A DNA stretch of 5,050 nt from Candidatus Dojkabacteria bacterium UBA5209. GTDB lineage: Bacteria; Patescibacteriota; Dojkabacteria; SC72. Under the pieces are notes generated by a model. That model worked only from the letters and a program-made list of their open reading frames with translations, had not been told where the DNA came from and made no database searches. Where the stretch lies: positions 9,453 to 14,502 of the forward strand of contig DHVL01000001.1 of assembly GCA_002412645.1 (NCBI GenBank), in the 5' to 3' direction. The position numbers and the translations under genes were made by a program. Shown here in pieces: positions 1 through 5,050 of the stretch (position 1 is the stretch's first letter; the number at the start of each line of letters is the position of its first letter).

Positions 1-843
1 TTCTATGAAAGAAAAGAGATAAAAGATATCCTTAGCTATTTAAGATTTCTCTACAACCTTAAAGATGAATTAAGTATATCTAGAATTCTTAATACACCAA
101 CTAGAAAAGTAGGTCCCAAATCTGTAGCTACACTACATGAGATAGCAAAGATGTGCGAATGTACATTGGGAGAACTTCTAGTAGCAACATATGAATTAAG
201 TAATTCTTTACCAAATTCTTTAAAAATATCTTCATATCCAAAGATAGAGAGTAATCTTTCATTGATGGGTAAATACACAACTCTTGTTAATATCTTCGGA
301 CAGATATATCTGGAATCAGAAGGTAAGGATGCTCTCTCTGTAATAGATTTAATTCTTAGAAAAACAAAATATGTAGAGTGGATGGATGATGGATCTGAAG
401 CTGCGGAATACAAAAAAGAGAATATTGAAGAGCTAAAAAGTGTAGCAGGTAGCTATGCTAGGGCACATGGTAATAAATCTTTAGAAGTGTTCTTGCAAGA
501 GATAAATTTGATAGAGCAAGAAACAGATAAGAATCAGGATGGAAGTGGTGACTATGTTAATCTGATGACTCTACACTCCTCTAAAGGATTAGAGTTTGAT
601 AATGTATTTATGATTGGTATGGAAGAAGGAATACTGCCACACTCTAGATCTTTTACAGATGAAGATGGTCTCGAAGAGGAAAGACGTCTTTGCTATGTAG
701 GTATTACAAGAGCAAAAGAAAAATTGTACTTAACCTTTGCTGAAAAAAGACAGGGTAGGGATGGATACAATACACAAATACCATCTAGATTCTTAGGAGA
801 GATACCTCAAGATATTTGTGAATATTACAGTTGGCAAAATTAG
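1..843 (+). CDS. UvrD/PcrA/Rep-family ATP-dependent DNA helicase, C-terminal part (5' end outside window)
   Basis: Superfamily 1A 3'-5' DNA helicase that unwinds duplex DNA in nucleotide-excision and mismatch repair and clears protein roadblocks in the cytoplasm. The frame is open from base 1, so the gene continues upstream; 280 residues and a TAG stop are visible. The window starts in motif IV (FYERKEIKDILSYLR). Motif V lies at 562-597 (LMTLHSSKGLEF) and motif VI at about 673-720 (EEERRLCYVGITRAKE, with the arginine that contacts ATP phosphates). These belong to domain 2A, with the 2B insertion between motifs IV and V. The family-typical SRFLGEIP follows. The chain then stops about 40 residues after motif VI, whereas PcrA/UvrD normally carry roughly 100 more, including a Tudor-like RNA polymerase contact. 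The tail therefore looks short. The stop overlaps that of the convergent wall-enzyme gene. UvrD, PcrA and Rep cannot be separated without the N-terminal half, so no symbol is given. Confidence 0.95.
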   Translation, partial: FYERKEIKDILSYLRFLYNLKDELSISRILNTPTRKVGPKSVATLHEIAKMCECTLGELLVATYELSNSLPNSLKISSYPKIESNLSLMGKYTTLVNIFGQIYLESEGKDALSVIDLILRKTKYVEWMDDGSEAAEYKKENIEELKSVAGSYARAHGNKSLEVFLQEINLIEQETDKNQDGSGDYVNLMTLHSSKGLEFDNVFMIGMEEGILPHSRSFTDEDGLEEERRLCYVGITRAKEKLYLTFAEKRQGRDGYNTQIPSRFLGEIPQDICEYYSWQN

Positions 844-1775
844 TTTACACCATATGTTGAAATATATTTAGCATTACATGCTGGCCACTGACTTGATCTT
901 GTTTTTTCCCCTGCTCTGTATTTGGCAACAGTATTGCGTATCTGAGCATGTCCATCAAAGATATTCTCAGTAAACTGTTTATTCCACCAAAAGGGACTCC
1001 ATTGAAAGAGACCCTTGTATGACCCTTTGTTTGCTTCAGCATTACAACCAGATTCACAGTACATTATAAATTTGAGCCATCTCTGCTCTTCTGGAGTATA
1101 TGGACCTGTATCGACAACACGGTACCAGTAATCACAGTTATATCCCTTAGGATCAATACCAGCAAGAGAGTACAAAGAGGTCCCTTCCTCTAAAATTTCT
1201 TTTACCGGACTCTTTACTACTCTGTCTACAAGAATTTTCTTTTCAACAAGAACACCATCCTCGTAGTAGTTAAGAACCTTTTGTGTTCTTACACCTAAGA
1301 CTCCCTCCTGTGCAGTATATATTTCTCCTTTTAAGTACTTATCAGTTTTAACAACTTCTCTCTCAAAAGGTATCTCTATCTGTATATCTTCAATTACACT
1401 CTCTGTCTTTATAACCCTCACTAAACTACCATTCTTTAAATAGTCGGTACTAACAATAACTCTATCTTCACCATCTAGGGATATTTGAAATTGCTCTAAT
1501 ATTTTGTAAATATCAGTCTCTAGTGTAAATACATTATAAACATAATCACCTTTTTTAATATGAACTAACTTAGGTCTTCGAGAGCCTCTCTCTAATTCCA
1601 TATTAGTACCAAATACTAAATCCTTAATATCTACTCCCTCGTCAACATATGATTCCTCTTGTGCTAAAACAATTGTGTTGGAGCCAACTACAAGAAATGA
1701 AAGTAGTAAAAATAGAAGTAAGGTCAAAGTAGTAGTTAGAGTTTTTGAAGAATTCTTTTTCTTTTGTATATCCAT
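840..1775 (-). CDS. Secreted RpfB/YabE-like cell-wall protein: signal peptide, DUF348-like, G5 and lysozyme-like domains
   Basis: A 311-residue exported protein predicted to cleave peptidoglycan. Residues 1-38 form a Sec signal peptide: a lysine-rich start (KKK at 5-7), a long Leu/Phe core, and a likely cleavage after VLA38 before QEE. Residues about 67-123 resemble DUF348 (YabE N-terminal, ubiquitin-like: TLETDIYKILEQF, then LKNGSLVRVIK). Residues about 124-200 match a G5 domain (IEIPFEREVVKTDKYLKGE, a gly-rich turn QEGVLGVRTQ, then VVKSPVKEILEEGTS). Residues about 227-306 match the lysozyme-like Rpf/SLT fold: WLKFIMYCESGCN with Glu241 as the likely catalytic acid, then KGLFQWSPFWW, HAQIRNTVAKY and a final WPACNAKY. 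Cys214, 240, 244 and 300 could form disulfides. The order DUF348-G5-lysozyme-like is that of actinobacterial RpfB. There is no convincing Shine-Dalgarno before the ATG at 1775; the start is chosen because it gives a complete signal peptide. Exact enzyme specificity is inferred. Confidence 0.88.
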   Translation of the reverse strand: MDIQKKKNSSKTLTTTLTLLLFLLLSFLVVGSNTIVLAQEESYVDEGVDIKDLVFGTNMELERGSRRPKLVHIKKGDYVYNVFTLETDIYKILEQFQISLDGEDRVIVSTDYLKNGSLVRVIKTESVIEDIQIEIPFEREVVKTDKYLKGEIYTAQEGVLGVRTQKVLNYYEDGVLVEKKILVDRVVKSPVKEILEEGTSLYSLAGIDPKGYNCDYWYRVVDTGPYTPEEQRWLKFIMYCESGCNAEANKGSYKGLFQWSPFWWNKQFTENIFDGHAQIRNTVAKYRAGEKTRSSQWPACNAKYISTYGVN

Positions 1776-1816
1776 AATCAGTATATATTACCCTATATGT
1801 AAACAGGGTTGTAGAA

Positions 1817-1847
1817 AGTATAGCATGATTGTAAAAACATGTGTAAA
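1817..1847 (-). promoter_or_regulatory. Candidate promoter for the RpfB-like gene
   Basis: On the minus strand, TTTACA (plus-strand positions 1842-1847) is followed after 19 bases by TATACT (1817-1822). Each hexamer matches five of six bases of the sigma-70 consensus, although the spacer is slightly longer than the ideal 17. Transcription would start about 30-35 bases upstream of the ATG at 1775. A second TATACT sits only 4 bases before the start codon (1780-1785), which is too close to serve a normal leader. AT-rich DNA produces such boxes by chance, so this is tentative. Confidence 0.4.
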
Positions 1848-1867
1848 ATGATTAGAGAATACTTAAT

Positions 1868-1875
1868 AGAAAGGA
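1868..1875 (+). promoter_or_regulatory. Ribosome binding site that favours the start at 1878
   Basis: AGAAAGGA ends two bases before the ATG at 1878. The spacing is shorter than usual, but it is the only purine-rich anti-SD match before any candidate start of this gene. The upstream in-frame ATGs at 1839 and 1848 have no such sequence. It therefore supports the downstream start, which also gives a normal lipoprotein signal peptide. Confidence 0.5.
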
Positions 1876-1877
1876 AT

Positions 1878-3308
1878 ATGAAGAATATATTTAAACCAAT
1901 ACTGTATACAGTAATACTTTTAACAAGTGCATTCTTACTTACAGGGTGTACACCATCAAATGAAGATTTGGAGAAATACGGACAGATAATTGTGGAGGCA
2001 GATATGCTAATTGAAGGGAAGGAGTACTCCTCTGCAATGGAGAAATTAAACGAGGCAACTCAATTAATTCCATCTGAATATGGAGCATACGAAAAAATAA
2101 TAGAGATACTATTACAAAAGAATAGAGTAGAAGATGCTAAAACAGTTATAGATGAATCAGCAAATAAGCTAAGTGATAGTAATAGAGCAATACTGTATGA
2201 GCAAGTAGGTAAGGCATTCTATAATAACAGAGAATACTCACAATCCTTAATCTCTTTTGAATTAGCAAATGTTGCTGACCAAAGTAGAGAATCTGTTAAA
2301 TTCAATATGGCAAAGGTGTATCTCCAGCAGGGTAATATAGAGAAAGCTAATACTTTACTTAAAGGGAAATTCTCTGAAGAGCTACAAGAGGAAGCAAACT
2401 TAATATCGTCCTACATAACTGCTTTAACAGATTACGACAAAGCTAAAACAGAAATAGAAAAAGTACAACCATCTGAAGAGATAAAAGAGAGATATGAAAG
2501 TTGGATATCAGTACTTGAGAGTTTAGATGAAGATGATTTGTATAACAGAGCTAAGTTAGCTAATGCATATCTTGAAGCAAGCTATCCATATCTATCAATT
2601 ACTGTTCTTGAACCAGTTAAAAAAGATATGACGGAGTATATAGATGGTCTGTATCTTCTTGGTAAGGCTTACTACGAGAATGGTAAATATCAAGAGAGTT
2701 TGGATACCTTAGTAGGAGTTACTACACTAAGTAAATTAAATCAGTATCTGTATTGGTTAATAGCAAGAGACTATTATATGTTGGATAATTTAAATGATGC
2801 ATTCTCTTACTATGATAGTGCTGTATCATTTGCAGGTGATAGTGCTGATGTAAGATTGTATCAAGAGTATTTAGACTTACTCCTAGAGAATAACCAAACA
2901 ACAAAAGCTGATGAAGTACTTAAAAAAGCACAAACTCTTTTTGAAGAACCATGGGTAGATATCTACTATATAAAGCTTTCATACCTTACTAGGCAGGATG
3001 AAAAGACAGAGTATTACTCTAAGAAGATAGAGTATGATCAATTAGAAGGTAATTACAAAAAAGAGTACCTGTATTGGAAGTCAAAGATAGCGATAGAAAA
3101 TAATGAGTTAGATGAAGCAAAAAGGACTTTGGATATCTATTGGGAGTTAGATAAATATGATCCAAGGTATAATTTACTTATGGGTCAATTGAGATTTCAA
3201 GAGGGTAATCTAGAAGAGGCTAGAAGCTATTCCAAGAAATCTATTGAGTACGATATGCAAAGGTTGGTTACAGATGATGCACAGAAGCTATTGGCTAGGA
3301 TTGATTAG
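1878..3308 (+). CDS. TPR-repeat lipoprotein
   Basis: A 476-residue surface lipoprotein, probably a protein-protein interaction scaffold; no enzymatic motif is seen. The start MKNIFKP leads into a hydrophobic stretch and a clean lipobox, LLTG-Cys24, for lipid attachment and cleavage by signal peptidase II. Translation could open at 1839 (13 extra residues), but that would give an atypically long n-region without a Shine-Dalgarno. The mature part is nearly all helical TPR-like repeats. The clearest are at residues about 41-71 (GKEYSSAMEKLNEATQLIP), 104-134 (VGKAFYNNREYSQSLISFE), 140-161 (AKVYLQQGNIEKANTLL), 256-279 (LGKAYYENGKYQESLDTL), 290-321 (ARDYYMLDNLNDAFSYYDSA), 396-429 and 430-459 (GQLRFQEGNLEEARSYSKKS). 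The central segment, residues about 165-250, is more divergent and acidic. The stop is TAG. It is divergent from the wall enzyme, so a role at the same envelope is plausible but unproven. Similar lipoproteins include BamD- and NlpI-like TPR proteins, but no specific family was recognised. Confidence 0.87.
   Translation: MKNIFKPILYTVILLTSAFLLTGCTPSNEDLEKYGQIIVEADMLIEGKEYSSAMEKLNEATQLIPSEYGAYEKIIEILLQKNRVEDAKTVIDESANKLSDSNRAILYEQVGKAFYNNREYSQSLISFELANVADQSRESVKFNMAKVYLQQGNIEKANTLLKGKFSEELQEEANLISSYITALTDYDKAKTEIEKVQPSEEIKERYESWISVLESLDEDDLYNRAKLANAYLEASYPYLSITVLEPVKKDMTEYIDGLYLLGKAYYENGKYQESLDTLVGVTTLSKLNQYLYWLIARDYYMLDNLNDAFSYYDSAVSFAGDSADVRLYQEYLDLLLENNQTTKADEVLKKAQTLFEEPWVDIYYIKLSYLTRQDEKTEYYSKKIEYDQLEGNYKKEYLYWKSKIAIENNELDEAKRTLDIYWELDKYDPRYNLLMGQLRFQEGNLEEARSYSKKSIEYDMQRLVTDDAQKLLARID
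1900..1913. repeat. 14-base perfect palindrome TACTGTATACAGTA
   Basis: TACTGTATACAGTA equals its own reverse complement. It lies just inside the lipoprotein gene, over the signal-peptide codons. Its arms TACTGTAT/ATACAGTA look like the two halves of an E. coli-type LexA box with the centre shortened by six bases, so it is not a valid LexA site by spacing. It could be an operator within the early coding region, or simply the codons for Leu-Tyr-Thr-Val. The palindrome itself is certain; a function is not. Confidence 0.4.
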
Positions 3309-3319
3309 TTTGTTATAAT
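3291..3319 (+). promoter_or_regulatory. Extended -10 promoter for fusA
   Basis: TTGGCT (3291-3296, four of six -35 bases) is followed by an exact 17-base spacer and TATAAT (3314-3319, perfect -10). TG at 3311-3312 sits one base before the -10, making an extended -10 element (TGnTATAAT). The predicted start point is near 3326, leaving a leader of roughly 50 bases before the ATG at 3378. The -35 box lies inside the last codons of the TPR lipoprotein gene, so fusA can be transcribed independently of it. This is the best promoter match in the window. Confidence 0.65.
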
Positions 3320-3337
3320 CCCCATTGCGTATTCTAT

Positions 3338-3354
3338 CCTAATATCCCATTAGG
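3338..3354. repeat. Small hairpin in the fusA leader (CCTAAT-ATCCC-ATTAGG)
   Basis: A perfect 6-base inverted repeat with a 5-base loop lies between the predicted fusA transcription start and its start codon. Only two of the six pairs are G-C, and TCTTAAATTT follows rather than a T tract. It could be a weak terminator for the lipoprotein gene, a leader structure for fusA, or a chance repeat. Confidence 0.35.
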
Positions 3355-3377
3355 TCTTAAATTTATATATTAACAAT

Positions 3378-5050
3378 ATGCAAACGTATGATGTACAAAT
3401 GCCATTGGAGCAGATTAGAAATATAGGTATCATTGCACACATTGATGCTGGAAAAACTACAACCACAGAAAGACTTTTGTACTTTACCGGTCAGATTCAC
3501 AAGATTGGAGAAGTACATGATGGGGCTGCAACAACAGACTTTATGGAACAGGAAAGAGAAAGAGGTATAACTATTCAATCGGCTGCAGTTACATGTTTCT
3601 GGGATAGGGATGGAAAGAGATACAGAATTAATATCATTGACACTCCAGGTCATGTAGACTTCACAGCAGAGGTAGAAAGATCTCTTAGAGTACTTGATGG
3701 TGCTGTAGTAATCTTTGACGGAAGAAAAGGAGTAGAGCCACAATCTGAAACAGTATGGAGACAAGCAAACAAGTATAAAGTACCTAGAATCTGCTTTATG
3801 AACAAAATTAATCTCATTGGTGGAGATTTTGAAAAAAGCTTCGGGACAATTAAGGCAAGATTAAGTAACAAAGCTGTCGCAATTACATTACCAATAGGTA
3901 GAGAAAGTGAATTACATGGGTATGTAGATCTCATAGAAATGAAAGCATACACATATACATCTGTAGATTCTGAAGAATTAACAGAGGTAGAAATACCTGC
4001 TGAATTAAAAGAGAAGGCAGATCAATATAGAGCAGTACTGGTAGAGACTTTGGTAGAACTTGATGATGTATTAATGGAAAAGTTCTTTGAAGGGCAAGAA
4101 ATATCTGTAGATGAGCTTAAGAGTGTATTAAGAAAAGGAACTTTAGAGAGTAAGATATTTCCAGTACTTGGTGGAGACTCCAGATCACCAATGGCAAAAA
4201 TTTTACTAAACTACATCACTCTTTGTTTACCATCTCCACTAGATGTTCCCCCTGTACAAGGAGATCATCCTAAGACAGGAGCTGAGATAGAAAGAAAGCC
4301 AGATGAGAATGAGCCATTTGCCGGTTTAGTATTTAAGATCGTAAATGATTCTCACATTGGTAATCTTTCTTACTTTAGAGTTTACTCAGGAACTATCCAG
4401 TCCGGTACATATGTATTGAATACAACAAAAAATATTAGAGAAAGAGTGGGAAGACTTGTCCTTATGCACGCAGATGATAGAGAAGAAGTTGAGATGTTAA
4501 GAACAGGAGACATTGGAGCAATAGTTGGTCTTAAAGCATCTGTCACTGGAGATACAATATGTGATGAAAAGAATCCAATAATATTAGAACAAATTACATT
4601 TGCAGAACCAGTAGTCTCTCAAGCAATAGAGCCAGCAACAAAATCAGATGAAGAGAAAATGTCCGAGGCGTTGGCAAGACTTGTTAAAGAAGATCCTACA
4701 TTTAGAGTAGAAACAAATCACGAGACAGGTCAAACCATTATCTCTGGTATGGGTGAGCTTCACTTAGAGATTATGGTAGATAGAATGAAGAGAGAATTTA
4801 ATGTAATTGCAAATGTAGGTAAACCACAAGTAGCATACAGAGAAACCGTTAAGGGAGTATGTGAACAATCAGAAGGAAGATATGTTAAGCAGTCTGGTGG
4901 TAAGGGTCAGTACGGACACTGTTGGCTTAAGATTGAGCCTAATGAGAAAGGCAAAGGGTTTGAATTTGTTGATGCTATCAAAGGAGGTGCTATCCCTAGA
5001 GAATATATTCCTTCAGTACAGAAGGGTGTAGAGGAGACATTAAAAGCAGG
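3378..5050 (+). CDS. fusA: Translation elongation factor G (3' end outside window), with atypical G4 and G5 motifs
   Basis: EF-G is the GTPase that moves tRNAs and mRNA through the ribosome and, with RRF, splits ribosomes. There are 557 complete codons of an expected 690-700. Domain I: P-loop AHIDAGKTTTTE (residues 20-31), switch I (EVHDGAATTDFMEQERERGI) with the conserved RGITI threonine, and switch II DTPGHVDF (88-95, including the catalytic His92). Domain II begins near residue 314 (FAGLVFKIVNDSHIGNLSYF), domain III near 411 with GMGELHLE at 457-464, and domain IV with KPQVAYRET at 482 and GGKGQYGH at about 507-514. Oddities: G4 is NKIN (142-145) rather than NKxD; the following LIGGDF replaces the usual RTGADF; and the G5 region reads GGDSRS (265-270) instead of CGSAFK. 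Residues 114-118 (DGRKG) also differ from the usual DAVAG. No Shine-Dalgarno precedes the ATG; an in-frame ATG at 3399 is an alternative start. The gene is not beside rpsG, rpsL or an upstream tuf. EF-G identity is certain; whether it is the housekeeping copy is not. Confidence 0.95.
   Translation, partial: MQTYDVQMPLEQIRNIGIIAHIDAGKTTTTERLLYFTGQIHKIGEVHDGAATTDFMEQERERGITIQSAAVTCFWDRDGKRYRINIIDTPGHVDFTAEVERSLRVLDGAVVIFDGRKGVEPQSETVWRQANKYKVPRICFMNKINLIGGDFEKSFGTIKARLSNKAVAITLPIGRESELHGYVDLIEMKAYTYTSVDSEELTEVEIPAELKEKADQYRAVLVETLVELDDVLMEKFFEGQEISVDELKSVLRKGTLESKIFPVLGGDSRSPMAKILLNYITLCLPSPLDVPPVQGDHPKTGAEIERKPDENEPFAGLVFKIVNDSHIGNLSYFRVYSGTIQSGTYVLNTTKNIRERVGRLVLMHADDREEVEMLRTGDIGAIVGLKASVTGDTICDEKNPIILEQITFAEPVVSQAIEPATKSDEEKMSEALARLVKEDPTFRVETNHETGQTIISGMGELHLEIMVDRMKREFNVIANVGKPQVAYRETVKGVCEQSEGRYVKQSGGKGQYGHCWLKIEPNEKGKGFEFVDAIKGGAIPREYIPSVQKGVEETLKA

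Larger units (their letters stand above)
1776..1877. other. Divergent intergenic region with three TGTAAA repeats
   Basis: This is the roughly 100-base gap between the divergently transcribed wall enzyme and TPR lipoprotein genes, so it must hold the promoter(s) for both. TGTAAA occurs three times on the plus strand, at 1798-1803, 1830-1835 and 1842-1847. The last two extend to TGTAAAA and are spaced 12 bases apart, close to one helical turn. They could be binding sites for a shared regulator. They also read as TTTACA, a -35-like hexamer, on the other strand. No strong promoter for the plus-strand gene was found; TAAAAT at 1844-1849 is a possible -10 element without a good -35. No RNA gene is apparent. 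Confidence 0.35.

Noticed and set aside
51..413. Minus-strand open frame of 120 codons
   Set aside because: It lies antisense to the helicase coding sequence, which has clear family motifs in the plus frame; the translated product shows no recognisable domain.
845..1057. Second minus-strand open frame within the wall-enzyme gene
   Set aside because: It is in a different frame over the conserved lysozyme-like domain and has no start signal or recognisable domain.
1839..1877. Upstream start for the lipoprotein at ATG 1839 or 1848
   Set aside because: Neither ATG has a ribosome binding site and both would add a charged extension before the signal peptide. ATG 1878 has AGAAAGGA and gives a standard lipoprotein signal.
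2722..2904. Minus-strand open frame antisense to the TPR gene
   Set aside because: It is a short antisense shadow of clear TPR repeats, with no domain or ribosome binding site.
3338..3365. Rho-independent terminator after the TPR gene
   Set aside because: The stem has only six mostly A-T pairs and lacks a following T tract. It also lies downstream of the predicted fusA start point, so it is not called as a terminator.
3801..3812. Sequencing error as the explanation for NKIN in EF-G
   Set aside because: One G-to-A change could give Asn from Asp, but the neighbouring residues and the distant G5 loop are also non-standard while the frame stays intact, so a single error does not explain the pattern.
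3363..3952. Two overlapping minus-strand open frames antisense to fusA
   Set aside because: The plus strand here encodes the highly conserved EF-G G domain. The antisense products are Ser/Cys/Leu-rich and look like no protein family.
1..5050. UGA recoding, as in Absconditabacteria/Gracilibacteria
   Set aside because: No in-frame TGA occurs in any of the four genes; glycine is encoded by GGN, tryptophan by TGG, and the visible stops are TAG or TAA.
1..5050. CRISPR array, insertion sequence, tRNA or rRNA
   Set aside because: No regularly spaced repeats, transposase motifs, terminal inverted repeats or cloverleaf-like sequences were seen; nearly all of the window is accounted for by four coding regions.

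Overview
The window is AT-rich bacterial DNA (about one third G+C by eye). It carries four tightly packed genes on two strands. All frames read with TGG as Trp and no in-frame TGA. Arginine is mostly AGA and ATA is a frequent isoleucine codon. Compact spacing, weak or absent Shine-Dalgarno sequences, a short-tailed UvrD/PcrA helicase and an RpfB-like wall enzyme together suggest an AT-rich, reduced-genome bacterium. A member of the Candidate Phyla Radiation (Patescibacteria, for example Dojkabacteria- or Katanobacteria-like) is my best guess. This is an inference from style, not a proven assignment, and an AT-rich Gram-positive is not excluded.

Layout, left to right. (1) Positions 1-843, + strand: the C-terminal 280 residues of a UvrD/PcrA/Rep-type superfamily 1A DNA helicase, with its start outside the window. 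(2) Positions 840-1775, - strand: a 311-residue secreted protein with a signal peptide, a DUF348-like segment, a G5 domain and a C-terminal lysozyme-like (Rpf/transglycosylase-type) domain. It converges on the helicase gene and the two stop codons overlap. (3) Positions 1776-1877: a divergent intergenic region of about 100 bases with a candidate promoter for the wall enzyme and short TGTAAA repeats. (4) Positions 1878-3308, + strand: a lipoprotein built almost entirely of TPR-like helical repeats. (5) Positions 3309-3377: a short spacer whose left edge has a good extended -10 promoter and which contains a small hairpin. (6) Positions 3378 to the window end, + strand: translation elongation factor G (fusA), about 80% of the gene.

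The genes do not form an obvious single pathway: DNA repair helicase, cell-wall remodelling, membrane-anchored scaffold and translation. The wall enzyme and the lipoprotein are divergently transcribed and both act at the cell surface, so they may be co-controlled from the shared 100-base region.

The most striking observation is in EF-G. The P-loop, switch I and switch II motifs are textbook. The two motifs that recognise the guanine base are not: G4 reads NKIN instead of NKxD, and the G5 stretch reads GGDSRS where CGSAFK is usual. The gene is otherwise well conserved, does not look decayed, and is not next to rpsG as in a typical str operon. This suggests a divergent or specialised EF-G.
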